DNA of 64,000 nt from Nitrososphaerota archaeon (GTDB lineage Archaea > Thermoproteota > Nitrososphaeria > Nitrososphaerales > UBA57). The notes under the pieces were generated by a model. The model saw only the letters and a list, made by a program, of their open reading frames with translations. It was not told the origin of the DNA and ran no database searches. Shown one piece after another: positions 48,410 to 57,180 of the stretch (its first letter is position 1; each line of letters begins with the position of its first letter). Both the position numbers and the translations under genes were made by a program. Location: assembly GCA_024860875.1 (NCBI GenBank), contig JACPSZ010000017.1, forward strand, positions 1-64,000, read 5' to 3'.

Positions 48410-48558
48410 TAAAGTCAAAGGTGTAGATGATTTACTACAATTTCATAGGACTACACCAAACATTAAAGGGAAAACCGCCAGCTCAGGTAGCTCAAATTGA
48501 TGTAGCTAATGGAAAGAACAAATGGCAAGAACTGCTAAAGAAAGCGATATTGTAATTG
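48410..48558 (+). pseudogene. Transposase C-terminal remnant (DDE type suspected)
   Basis: MIYYNFIGLHQTLKGKT in one frame, then PAQVAQIDVANGKNKWQELLKKAIL* in the next; YYNFxRPHQTLKGKTPAQ is a typical transposase tail. Confidence 0.65.
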
Positions 48559-48562
48559 ACTA

Positions 48563-48802
48563 CTAAAGCCTCGCACCTTTCTTTCTGAATATTACCAGAA
48601 GAAAAATTGCACCGTATAGCCATAACCCCCCAGATACCACAAATAAGAAAGGTAGATTACGGAGTGATATGCTGAAACCCTGAGAGGAACTCAAAATACC
48701 TCCAATGGCAAGAAATATTACCCCACCAAAGAGAAAGATTCTAAACATTTTTCTGATGAAATCTGGAGCTCTAGGTTTTTCACTCGTTCCTTTTTCAGAC
48801 AT
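48563..48802 (-). CDS. Small two-TM hypothetical protein
   Basis: Two hydrophobic helices, charged termini. Confidence 0.55.
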   Translation of the reverse strand: MSEKGTSEKPRAPDFIRKMFRIFLFGGVIFLAIGGILSSSQGFSISLRNLPFLFVVSGGLWLYGAIFLLVIFRKKGARL

Positions 48803-49110
48803 CAGGTAGATGGATTTTGGATAAATACTTAAGTCGATATGCTAGAACATGATTATTTCGATTCACCACACCAAAATCAACACACTAAAAGAACACACTT
48901 AGATTCAACAAAGCACAAATTTGTGAGCAAAGGCTTTTATTTGGACTCTCCAATTATAGAGGTGAAGATTATGTGTGATTGTTGGGATGAAGTAGAACTC
49001 GAAGAAATACTGGCAGCAAGGGCAAAGCGGAAGGAATCGTTGCCAATAGTTCAAGAATTTGAAGAGCCAATTGTTGTAGAGGTCACAGCATAAACCTCTA
49101 CACTTTTTTT

Positions 49111-50889
49111 TCATTTCACGGTTACAGACTTTGCTAGATGCCTCGGATAGTCAGGATCCAAGGCTCTTTCAACAGCAGCATAGTAAGCTAGAATCTGCAG
49201 AGGAATTACCTCTATTATAGGGAAGAATGCAGGATCAACAGAAGGAATGCTGATTATCTCATCGTAAAGTTCGTTGTCCTTATCACTGACAGCTATTACC
49301 CTAGCACCTCTTGCCTTCATCTCTGAAATGTTACTAAGAGTTTCACTATAAGTTTCGTCGCTAGGATTTATTGCTATTACTGGAGTACCTGCATCAACCA
49401 GTGCCAGTGTCCCATGCTTAAGCTCTCCAGCTGCAAGTCCCTCTGCATGAGTGTACGACAACTCTTTCATCTTCAAAGCTCCCTCAAGAGCTATGGGAAA
49501 GTGCAATCCTCTACCTATGAAGTAAAAGTCTGCAGCAAGTTTGTGCTTCTCTGCAATCTCCTTGATCCTTTCTCCTTGATTCAGTACAATTTCAACGTAC
49601 CTGCCAAGATCATTCAATTGTTCCCTTTTGTCATCAAGCCCAGCAAGCCTGAACGCAATATCGTAAATTATTGCTAATTGAGAAGTAAAACTCTTTGTCG
49701 CTGCTACACCAATTTCAGGGCCGCAGTTCAAAGGTAGAGAAACCTTGCTCTCCCTGGTGAGCGAAGAGCCTACCGTATTGACGAGCGATACTATTTTGGC
49801 TCCCTTTGCTGCAGCCTTCTTCACAGCCTCGAGCACGTCAGCAGTCTCGCCGCTCTGCGATATAGCTATGACAAGCGTATTCTCATCAATAAGATCAATT
49901 TCATGATCAATCTCACTTGAAATAAAGACTTGTGCATGTATCTTAGCAAGTTTTGCCAGCAAGTATCTCATTAAAATTCCAGCGTGGAAGCTCGTCCCCG
50001 AAGCCGTAATCCTGACGTTTTCCGCATTCCTTATCGCTTCACAGAATTCTACTATCTTAACTTCATCTTGATCCAGGGCAGCGTTTATCGTATTTGCCTG
50101 CTCGCTTATCTCCTTCAGCGTATAATGGGCAAATTCCTTCTTTGAAATGTCGCTCGCCTCCCAAGCTACCTGCGTAGAAACTACTGGGACAGGTTCTCCA
50201 TCAAAGGTGAATATCTGCACCTTGCTAGGAGTAATAGAAGCTATTTCATAGTCCTTGAGGAAGGCAACCTTGTCCGTATAGGAAATGAAAGAAACTATGT
50301 CGCTTGCTATGAAATTTTCTCCTTTACCTAAACCAACTACCAGAGGGGCGTCTTTCCTTGCTCCAAGGACTAATTCTGGTTTATCATCAAACAGTGCAAG
50401 TGTTGCAAAAGTTCCCTTGAGCTGTTTTACGGCTGACTGCAGAGCCTTCAGAGGACTCTTTTCTATTCTGTAATATTTCTCGATAAGATGTGCAATGACT
50501 TCAGTATCAGTTTCCGATGCAAACCTGTGCCCCTCATTTTTTAGTTTAGAAGAAAGCTCCTGATAGTTTTCGATTATACCATTATGTACTACTGCTATCT
50601 TGGTGTCGCAGGAAACGTGAGGGTGGGCATTGGTTTGAGTTACACCGCCGTGTGTAGCCCATCTTGTATGTGCTATGCCAGTAGTTCCTTTCTTAGTCCT
50701 TATGCTGACTCTGCTCGCAATATCATCAATCCTCCCAGCATCTTTTAGAATCTGAATCGACTTATCGTGAATGATTCCAAAACCTGCAGAATCATAGCCT
50801 CTATATTCCATCTTCTTCAAGGACTGGAGGAGAACCGGCGCTGCGTCCTTATTGCCGGTGTAGCCTATTATACCGCACATCTCCTGCAA
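49111..50889 (-). CDS. glmS: Glutamine-fructose-6-phosphate aminotransferase (isomerizing)
   Basis: MCGIIGYTGNKDAAPVLLQSLKKMEYRGYDSAG; ASGTSFHAG; ISQSGETADVLEA; KELSYTHAEGLAAGELKHG. Confidence 0.96.
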   Translation of the reverse strand: MQEMCGIIGYTGNKDAAPVLLQSLKKMEYRGYDSAGFGIIHDKSIQILKDAGRIDDIASRVSIRTKKGTTGIAHTRWATHGGVTQTNAHPHVSCDTKIAVVHNGIIENYQELSSKLKNEGHRFASETDTEVIAHLIEKYYRIEKSPLKALQSAVKQLKGTFATLALFDDKPELVLGARKDAPLVVGLGKGENFIASDIVSFISYTDKVAFLKDYEIASITPSKVQIFTFDGEPVPVVSTQVAWEASDISKKEFAHYTLKEISEQANTINAALDQDEVKIVEFCEAIRNAENVRITASGTSFHAGILMRYLLAKLAKIHAQVFISSEIDHEIDLIDENTLVIAISQSGETADVLEAVKKAAAKGAKIVSLVNTVGSSLTRESKVSLPLNCGPEIGVAATKSFTSQLAIIYDIAFRLAGLDDKREQLNDLGRYVEIVLNQGERIKEIAEKHKLAADFYFIGRGLHFPIALEGALKMKELSYTHAEGLAAGELKHGTLALVDAGTPVIAINPSDETYSETLSNISEMKARGARVIAVSDKDNELYDEIISIPSVDPAFFPIIEVIPLQILAYYAAVERALDPDYPRHLAKSVTVK

Positions 50890-51136
50890 CGAACATAAGG
50901 TGCTTTAAAAGAACCACAGAATCTGCATCCAGAAGCACTGTATAAAACCACATAGTGGTCCTTGCATCATTAATGGCAATAAATCAGATACCATTATGAA
51001 AAATTATATAGTGGTCAAACGATAATTAATTCAAGATGGGTAGGTTGACTTGCCCAACATGCCCTCCCCCCCTTTTCTTCAAATAATGATTATGGCGTGC
51101 GGGCCCCGGTGGGACTACATAACCTGTGGGTGCGAA

Positions 51137-51460
51137 GAGCCTATCTCAAAAAGCGTTATTTTAGTCCGATTTAGTCCATTTGACCATGGATGCATGCTGT
51201 AAGAGGATAATCGTCCTTCTCTGTCAGAGTGGACAATCGTCACCTCGAAGCCTAGCCAAACTGGTCGAGAAGACGGGTTTGGCCAGATCAAGCGTGATGA
51301 TGCGCCTGAAACATCTTGAAGGGCAGTCTCTTGTGGTCAAGGAAGAGATTCTGCAGGGAGCGGTAGGGAGGCCAAAGATGCTCTACAAGCCCACGCCCAA
51401 ACTACTGGAACAGAAGATTCAGACTAAATCGGACTAAATTCCTAATTTTGAGATAGGCTC
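51137..51460. repeat. Inverted repeat pair bracketing the HTH gene
   Basis: Left GAGCCTATCTCAAAA(51137-51151) and TTTAGTCCGATTTAGTC(51160-51176); right GACTAAATCGGACTAAA(51422-51438) and TTTTGAGATAGGCTC(51446-51460) are their reverse complements. Confidence 0.85.
51180..51437 (+). CDS. Small winged-HTH transcriptional regulator
   Basis: SPRSLAKLVEKTGLARSSVMMRLKHLEGQSLVVKEEILQGAVGRPKMLYKPT. Confidence 0.8.
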   Translation: MTMDACCKRIIVLLCQSGQSSPRSLAKLVEKTGLARSSVMMRLKHLEGQSLVVKEEILQGAVGRPKMLYKPTPKLLEQKIQTKSD

Positions 51461-51484
51461 GAATCGCTGTCATGGCTTTCTTGC

Positions 51485-51892
51485 TTAGTTGTTAGGATTG
51501 TTATGCCCATGGTGCGTATAGTGCTCTCGCCGCGCGTACATAAGCAAGATCATCGGGACGGTCATTGCCACGAGTACCAGTGGGAAGATTAGACCGAAAC
51601 CTGATTCTGCGAATAGCGAAGGGAATGCGAAGCGGGCTATCGGTAACAAAACGAGCATTCCAGCGAACATGGAGCCGTTCATCTCTGCAATATTACGCCA
51701 GGAATGACGGCGGATCAGCATCCACGTTGTCATCGGAACAACCATCACTACAAGAGCGACCGGAAATAGAAGGAAGAAAGATGGAGAAAATCCTACTGAA
51801 GGGAGGATAACTCGCACCACCACGAAAAAGACGCTAAATGGGATTACCATCGAAAGTACCATTTCGCTCATATGCCTCTGGAACATATCCAT
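51485..51892 (-). CDS. Hypothetical four-TM membrane protein
   Basis: Four hydrophobic helices, His-rich C-terminus HYTHHGHNNPNN. Confidence 0.65.
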   Translation of the reverse strand: MDMFQRHMSEMVLSMVIPFSVFFVVVRVILPSVGFSPSFFLLFPVALVVMVVPMTTWMLIRRHSWRNIAEMNGSMFAGMLVLLPIARFAFPSLFAESGFGLIFPLVLVAMTVPMILLMYARREHYTHHGHNNPNN

Positions 51893-52074
51893 GTTGGCTG
51901 GCGCTCTTCTTGTGGTCGCTTGTAAATGAACCTTATAAACCTAGCCACAGATTCTCAGCTTTGAGCACGGCGAAACATTTGCTAGGTGATTGAGGTTCGA
52001 TTCTATATAACATCCTGCTTTTCTCAAGCTGCGTGACCACATATATGAGAGTCGCACCCGGTTTCGAATCTATT

Positions 52075-52599
52075 TTATGGTTTACTCTCCCGAAGGAACC
52101 ACTCGGCTAGCGAGACCTCATTGGTGTTGCCCTTCTTCGCTATCTGGACAATCCCACGCTCTGCAAACCTAGCTATAATCCTGTGCGTCCTAAGCCTCGA
52201 TAGCCCAGCTTCTTTTGTTACGTACTTCTGAAGATATTTCCCATTGTGGGCCCTTAGCACATTTATTACCCTTTGTTCGTCTAGTTTTAGCGTCCTCATA
52301 ACCATCTGAGTAGCAACAGTTTCTGCAGTTGACTTATCACCTGCTGCATAGTTTCTTATCTCGGGCATTATCAGGTAGTATGTTATGCCTACCATGCTCG
52401 TTAGAACTGTGGTCAGAAACAAAAGCGGGGCGAGTGGGACAAAGAAAGGAATGTCTGTGGGTGGTCCATTGATTAATATTTGAAAAATCACATCGAGCGG
52501 GGGTTTCTCCGTCGCGATCAATGCGAGCAGGAACAGCGATAAAGCGAGTCCTGTCATTGCGGTCACCAATGCTATTAACAGCGTTCTGAGCCTATCCAA
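52075..52599 (-). CDS. Membrane-anchored winged-HTH regulator
   Basis: Two TM segments then QMVMRTLKLDEQRVINVLRAHNGKYLQKYVTKEAGLSRLRTHRIIARFAERGIVQIAKKGN. Confidence 0.75.
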   Translation of the reverse strand: MDRLRTLLIALVTAMTGLALSLFLLALIATEKPPLDVIFQILINGPPTDIPFFVPLAPLLFLTTVLTSMVGITYYLIMPEIRNYAAGDKSTAETVATQMVMRTLKLDEQRVINVLRAHNGKYLQKYVTKEAGLSRLRTHRIIARFAERGIVQIAKKGNTNEVSLAEWFLRESKP

Positions 52600-52729
52600 T
52601 CGCTCTTCGGAATATTGCTATGCAATCACAGCATCATAAATGCTTCTTGCCCATCGCTACTGTATCAAAAGCGTTTCACCGAACTAATTTACTGTCCCCC
52701 ATTGTATGATATACTGGAGGTGAAAATGT

Positions 52730-52951
52730 TTGGGCTGGAATAAGAGTTTGATTGCCGTATTGGCAGGCGTGCTGGCAGTCTGGCTAGTGGTGCCGTTCAT
52801 CATGCTAGGAGCTAGGCTAGGATTCGGCTATTGGGGCATGGGATGGATGGGTTTACCCTTCTTCGGGTTTGGACCCATAATATTCCTCTTGGTCATCATC
52901 CTGCTCCTAGGTGTAATTGGTGAGAGCCATGCAGACACTCACACAAAGTAG
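52730..52951 (+). CDS. Small Gly/Met/Phe-rich membrane protein
   Basis: TTG start after GGAGGTG; TM plus RLGFGYWGMGWMGLPFFGFGPIIF. Confidence 0.6.
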   Translation: MGWNKSLIAVLAGVLAVWLVVPFIMLGARLGFGYWGMGWMGLPFFGFGPIIFLLVIILLLGVIGESHADTHTK

Positions 52952-53005
52952 CCCTTTCGAAAGGGCTACTCCCTGATTTTTTGAATACTTTATTCAGAAC
53001 ACCGT

Positions 53006-53773
53006 TTACTCCACTGATGTCCATATTCTCCGAGGGGCTAATACTTCGCCGAGCATCTTCCCATGACTTTTCACATATTGGTGATGGACCGTGCTGAGAA
53101 TAGAAAAGGGCGGATATAAGACCATAGCTATTTCAACAACAGTTATCAAAGCAGAAATGAAACTACTGCTTTGAAACAGGTTATACACACCAAGCGCACC
53201 AAATACTACAGGAAGAACCGTTCCTACACCATTTCCTGCCATGCGCACCTCGCCACTTTTGCTACTATAGATTCTAACGCCCAAATCGTCCAAGGCCCAG
53301 ACGACACACAATAAAATGGAGACAAGCATGCTACTCAAAATAAATAGAAATGGGCGCAGAAGAATATCCACACTAGTCCCTGAATACTCAAACAAGTTCA
53401 GAAGCCTTTGTGCAAAAATCATAGAGAGACCAATACCCTGCAGAGGTCTTATGACCCAGCCTACCACTTTACCCATGTTAGGACTCTGGTCCAAATTCAC
53501 TATTGCCAGCTGAACTAACGTACGTTGTTTTTCAGCTGCATACTTTACGAAAGCCAAAAGTCTATGCAGGATTAAGATGGGTGCAAGAAGAATCGAAGTT
53601 ATTAGTAAGAACCTTAGAGGAATGTGTTCTCTTGCAGGAGCTAGGAATAAGCCCTCGCTGGCATCTATCACCAAAGAGATGACTAAAGTTATGAGAAGTA
53701 CGAGGAAAGATGGAGATATGGCAAATACCCATTTCGGAAGAACCTTAATCACGCTCACAACTCTTTCAGTCAT
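53006..53773 (-). CDS. Hypothetical polytopic membrane protein
   Basis: Multiple hydrophobic helices. Confidence 0.65.
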   Translation of the reverse strand: MTERVVSVIKVLPKWVFAISPSFLVLLITLVISLVIDASEGLFLAPAREHIPLRFLLITSILLAPILILHRLLAFVKYAAEKQRTLVQLAIVNLDQSPNMGKVVGWVIRPLQGIGLSMIFAQRLLNLFEYSGTSVDILLRPFLFILSSMLVSILLCVVWALDDLGVRIYSSKSGEVRMAGNGVGTVLPVVFGALGVYNLFQSSSFISALITVVEIAMVLYPPFSILSTVHHQYVKSHGKMLGEVLAPRRIWTSVE

Positions 53774-53982
53774 TTGTGTTAGGACTGGATACTTAAATTT
53801 GCAAGCCTTTCAATTTGTTGAGTTGACCCTGTTCAGCTAGGATGTTTTGTGATGAGCCATATACAAGGTCTCCGTACTTTAGTTCAGGCTATTAGATATC
53901 TTAGAAAAAGCCTGTATCAGAATCGTTTCACCAAACCAATTTAACTTTATGCTTCAGAGTAATCAGTGGAGGTAGTGGGATA

Positions 53983-54372
53983 TTGGGTGATATAACACAA
54001 AGCAACTATCCTAGTACGGCGTATGCCCTATCATTGGTAGCGGGGATTCTTATCATTGTTAGTGGGTCTGTAACTTCATTTTTAGCGTTTACTTGGGCAC
54101 CATTTCGGGGTGGGATGATGGGAGGAGGTATGATGGGTTTCGGGCCGATGTGGATATTTGGTGGTCTAACGGTATTTGGCTTGATCTCGGGCGTAATAGT
54201 TCTAGCAGGAGCTATTCTGCTCAAAAGCCGGCCAAAGGAATGTAATACATGGGGAGTGCTCATACTAGTCTTCTCAATACTTAGCTTCTTTGGAATGGGC
54301 GGATTCTTTGTCGGTGCTATCATAGGCATTATCGGTGGGGCTATGGCATTGAGCTGGAGGCCCCAACAATAG
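53983..54372 (+). CDS. Small four-TM membrane protein with Met/Gly-rich loop
   Basis: TTG start after GGAGGTAG; APFRGGMMGGGMMGFGPMWIFGGL. Confidence 0.65.
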   Translation: MGDITQSNYPSTAYALSLVAGILIIVSGSVTSFLAFTWAPFRGGMMGGGMMGFGPMWIFGGLTVFGLISGVIVLAGAILLKSRPKECNTWGVLILVFSILSFFGMGGFFVGAIIGIIGGAMALSWRPQQ

Positions 54373-54695
54373 AGTATTAGAGTAGATTAGATTCTATGGT
54401 AGATGGTCCTTCTATCTACGCTTACCTCTAGAGGAACTACAGAAACTCTACTCCAGAGCCATGCCAAGGCTCACCATATTCGCACAAGAACAGGTGAAGA
54501 CACAGGATATCCTTCACGAAGGGTCAAGAAACATGGATTAACAGACGCACAGATAGCCGATGTTCTTGAGAGGCTCGATCTCAATTAGAGAGGCCAATTC
54601 TCAAGACATTGGAGTTAGGAGAACGAAAAGAAAATTAATTATCGGTTGAAAGACCACTATGTAATTATATATAATGGTTTTATGGAACATAGATC

Positions 54696-55640
54696 GTGGA
54701 GAAAAAGCGGCTGCTCATCAGGGAGAGCCAAGAGGGACTGTTCGCAAAGGACACTCTTGTAGCGTCGGAGCCCTCAAGGCTGAAACCCCTGTTAAATCCA
54801 GTTTCGTGGAAGATTGCAAACCTCTTGGCTGAGAAGCCCATGTACCCGGCGCAGATAGCAAGGGAGTTAAAAATTCATGAGCAAACGGTCTATTCCTACA
54901 TTAGAAGATTGGTCAAGGCCGACCTACTCAAGGTAGAGAAGGAGGAAATGGTAAAGGGCGCCGTTGCTCGTTATTACACAATACCATTTGGAGCGTTAGC
55001 GGTAGAGTTTCCAAAAGGAGAGAGGAAGCTTACTTTTACGACTGCACAGTTAAGCGATAAAGTGCGTTCTTTTCTTGAACCGTTCATTCAAGATGGGACT
55101 TTCAGCGGAAGAATTGTAGTAGGCTCTCCAGACCCTCATGGCCCTGAAAAAACTACGGCGAGGGATGGACATTATGCGGTGCATTTAGCATTCTTTTTGG
55201 GACAGCTCTGCAAGGTTCCGAACGATTTCGTAGTCAAACTTGACGTAGACGTAAAGACGGAGAAGGAGGAGAGGCAGAACCTCATACTTATCGGAGGGCC
55301 AGGCACTAACTTGCTTTCTTCAGAAATTAACAAACACCTTCCGATAAGGTTCAACGAGAAGAACGTCTGGGCTGGACTGATGGATAACCAAGGAAGAACC
55401 TTCAACATTGATAGGGATGCTGTAATTGCCAGAATAAAAAATCCATTTGACCCTTCAAAGGTCGTCATAGTTCTTGCAGGCGTCAGGGCTGTAGGCACAA
55501 AATCAGCAATCATTGGATTAGCAAACTTTGCGGACAAGGTACTCAACGAGTACAAGGGAGAAGACGATTGGGCCGTAGCGATAAGAGGTTATGACCTTGA
55601 TGGAGATGGAAAAGTGGATTCTGTAGATGTAGTTTCCTAA
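54696..55640 (+). CDS. Winged-HTH regulator fused to S-layer-like/EF-hand-like C-terminal region
   Basis: [99 protein letters not shown]. Confidence 0.8.
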   Translation: MEKKRLLIRESQEGLFAKDTLVASEPSRLKPLLNPVSWKIANLLAEKPMYPAQIARELKIHEQTVYSYIRRLVKADLLKVEKEEMVKGAVARYYTIPFGALAVEFPKGERKLTFTTAQLSDKVRSFLEPFIQDGTFSGRIVVGSPDPHGPEKTTARDGHYAVHLAFFLGQLCKVPNDFVVKLDVDVKTEKEERQNLILIGGPGTNLLSSEINKHLPIRFNEKNVWAGLMDNQGRTFNIDRDAVIARIKNPFDPSKVVIVLAGVRAVGTKSAIIGLANFADKVLNEYKGEDDWAVAIRGYDLDGDGKVDSVDVVS

Positions 55641-56038
55641 GCTCTTCTGCCCCTTCTTCCGCCAGCCTTCCTTGTAGTGTCGTGAGGAATAGGGGTAACG
55701 TCCTCAATTCTTCCAACCTTGAAGCCAGCCCTTGCAATTGCTCTAATTGCGGCTTGAGCCCCGGGACCGGGAGTTCTCGGACCTGTCCCTCCAACTGCAC
55801 GAACCTTAATGTGCAGAGCAGTTATGCCCTTCTTCTTTGCAGTTTCAGCACAAGCCTGAGCAGATTTCATTGCGGCATAAGGAGACGATTCGAATCTGTC
55901 AGCTTTGACATGCCTTCCTCCAGAGCTGAAGGCTATGGTTTCAGCTCCAGTAAGGTCTGTAACGTGCAGAACCGTATTGTTGTAGCTGCTGTAAATGTGG
56001 ACTATTCCCCATTTCTCTTTGGTAATGTCTTGTGCCAT
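55637..56038 (-). CDS. rps11: 30S ribosomal protein S11
   Basis: [59 protein letters not shown]. Confidence 0.96.
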   Translation of the reverse strand: MAQDITKEKWGIVHIYSSYNNTVLHVTDLTGAETIAFSSGGRHVKADRFESSPYAAMKSAQACAETAKKKGITALHIKVRAVGGTGPRTPGPGAQAAIRAIARAGFKVGRIEDVTPIPHDTTRKAGGRRGRRA

Positions 56039-56051
56039 TATATCTCACCGT

Positions 56052-56597
56052 TCAAGCTGCCGATGCTGCTTCAGCGGGCTGCTCTTCAGTTTGTTTCTGC
56101 CCCGCTGGTATAACTACCATGGTACTTCCTGACCTTAATTTGATCTCCAAATCCTCAACGTTCTTTACTGTATAGCCCGGTATTGTAATTCGCCTGTCTG
56201 TAATAACAATATGCCCGTGAGTGATCATCTGCCTCGCTTGGAACGGGGTTCGTGCAAGGCCCTTCTTCCAGACTACAGTCTGCAATCTTCTGTCGAGGAA
56301 GTTTTCTATGCTCAAACCAAGAATGTCATCTGGCGTTGCAGTTTCCCCTAAAACTCCAATCCTGTTAAGATATTTCAGAAGTTTAGCCTCCTGCCTAACT
56401 CTGACCTCTGCAGGTGCAGCTAAAAGTTCTCTGGCCTGCTTCCTTACCCTTGACAGTTCCGTCTTGGCCTTCCAGAGCTCCCTCTTGTTCCTCAAGCCAT
56501 AGGTTCCAACAAGATACAGCTCTTGAGAGAGGTCTTCGCTCTTCCAAGGGTTCCTCGGAGATGAAAACTGCTTTCTTGGCTTCTTAACGTCTCCCAT
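56052..56597 (-). CDS. rps4: 30S ribosomal protein S4
   Basis: MGDVKKPRKQFSSPRNPW...LYGTYGLRNKRELWKAK; FLDRRLQTVVWKKGLARTPFQARQMITHGHI; start shortened from the ORF track. Confidence 0.95.
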   Translation of the reverse strand: MGDVKKPRKQFSSPRNPWKSEDLSQELYLVGTYGLRNKRELWKAKTELSRVRKQARELLAAPAEVRVRQEAKLLKYLNRIGVLGETATPDDILGLSIENFLDRRLQTVVWKKGLARTPFQARQMITHGHIVITDRRITIPGYTVKNVEDLEIKLRSGSTMVVIPAGQKQTEEQPAEAASAA

Positions 56598-56598
56598 G

Positions 56599-57114
56599 CT
56601 ACTTCTCCTCCTTCTTTGGAGCTGCTGGTGCTTGCGTGGTTGTCTGGGCTGGTCCTCCGCCACGCATCATCTTCACCTTCTTCACGCCTACCGTCCTTCC
56701 CTTCCTCCCCGTTGTCCTCGTTCTTTGACCCCGGACCTTCAAGCCTAGGAAGTGCCTGATTCCTCTCCAGCTCTGCATGTTCTTCTCCATTTCAATACCA
56801 TTTCTTATTGCAAAATCCAGATCAGAGCCTATAAGGTGCATATTCGCTCCAGTTCCCATATCCTTCTGCTTGTTCAAAAGATAGGTTGGAAGTTTCAAGC
56901 CTGCAATGTCTTTTACGCTCTTCTCAAGGTCTGCTATTTGATTGTCTGACAATGATCCGACTCTGCTTCTCGGGTCGATCTTGCGCTCTGCCAATATGTA
57001 CGTTGCTAAATTGAACCCTACGCCCTTCAAATCTGCTAAGGCTGCCGCTAGGGTCTGGGTGCCCTGCAGGTCTCTCCCTGCCATTCTGACGATGAATCTG
57101 AAATCTTGCGACAA
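56599..57114 (-). CDS. rps13: 30S ribosomal protein S13
   Basis: RMAGRDLQGTQTLAAALADLKGVGFNLATYILAERKID; RGIRHFLGLKVRGQRTRTTGRKGRTVGVKK. Confidence 0.96.
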   Translation of the reverse strand: MSQDFRFIVRMAGRDLQGTQTLAAALADLKGVGFNLATYILAERKIDPRSRVGSLSDNQIADLEKSVKDIAGLKLPTYLLNKQKDMGTGANMHLIGSDLDFAIRNGIEMEKNMQSWRGIRHFLGLKVRGQRTRTTGRKGRTVGVKKVKMMRGGGPAQTTTQAPAAPKKEEK

Positions 57115-57180
57115 TGTCTAACCTTTGCGGAAGTGAACGGACTGTTGCATGGTTTATAAATTCTTACTTATAGTCATTTT

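Noticed and set aside
51095-51140. tRNA-like 3' end on the minus strand (GCGGGCCCCGGTGGGACTACATAACC)
   Set aside because: Resembles an acceptor/T-arm, but the T-loop TTCRANY is absent and no D- or anticodon arm follows; at best a remnant.
54403-54588. 61-aa ORF MVLLSTLTSRGTTETLLQSHAKAHH...
   Set aside because: No ribosome-binding context and no recognisable or low-complexity structure; could be real but unsupported.
55543-55800. Minus-strand ORF rich in [19 protein letters not shown] overlapping rps11
   Set aside because: Alternate-frame reading of rps11; the ribosomal protein explains the region.
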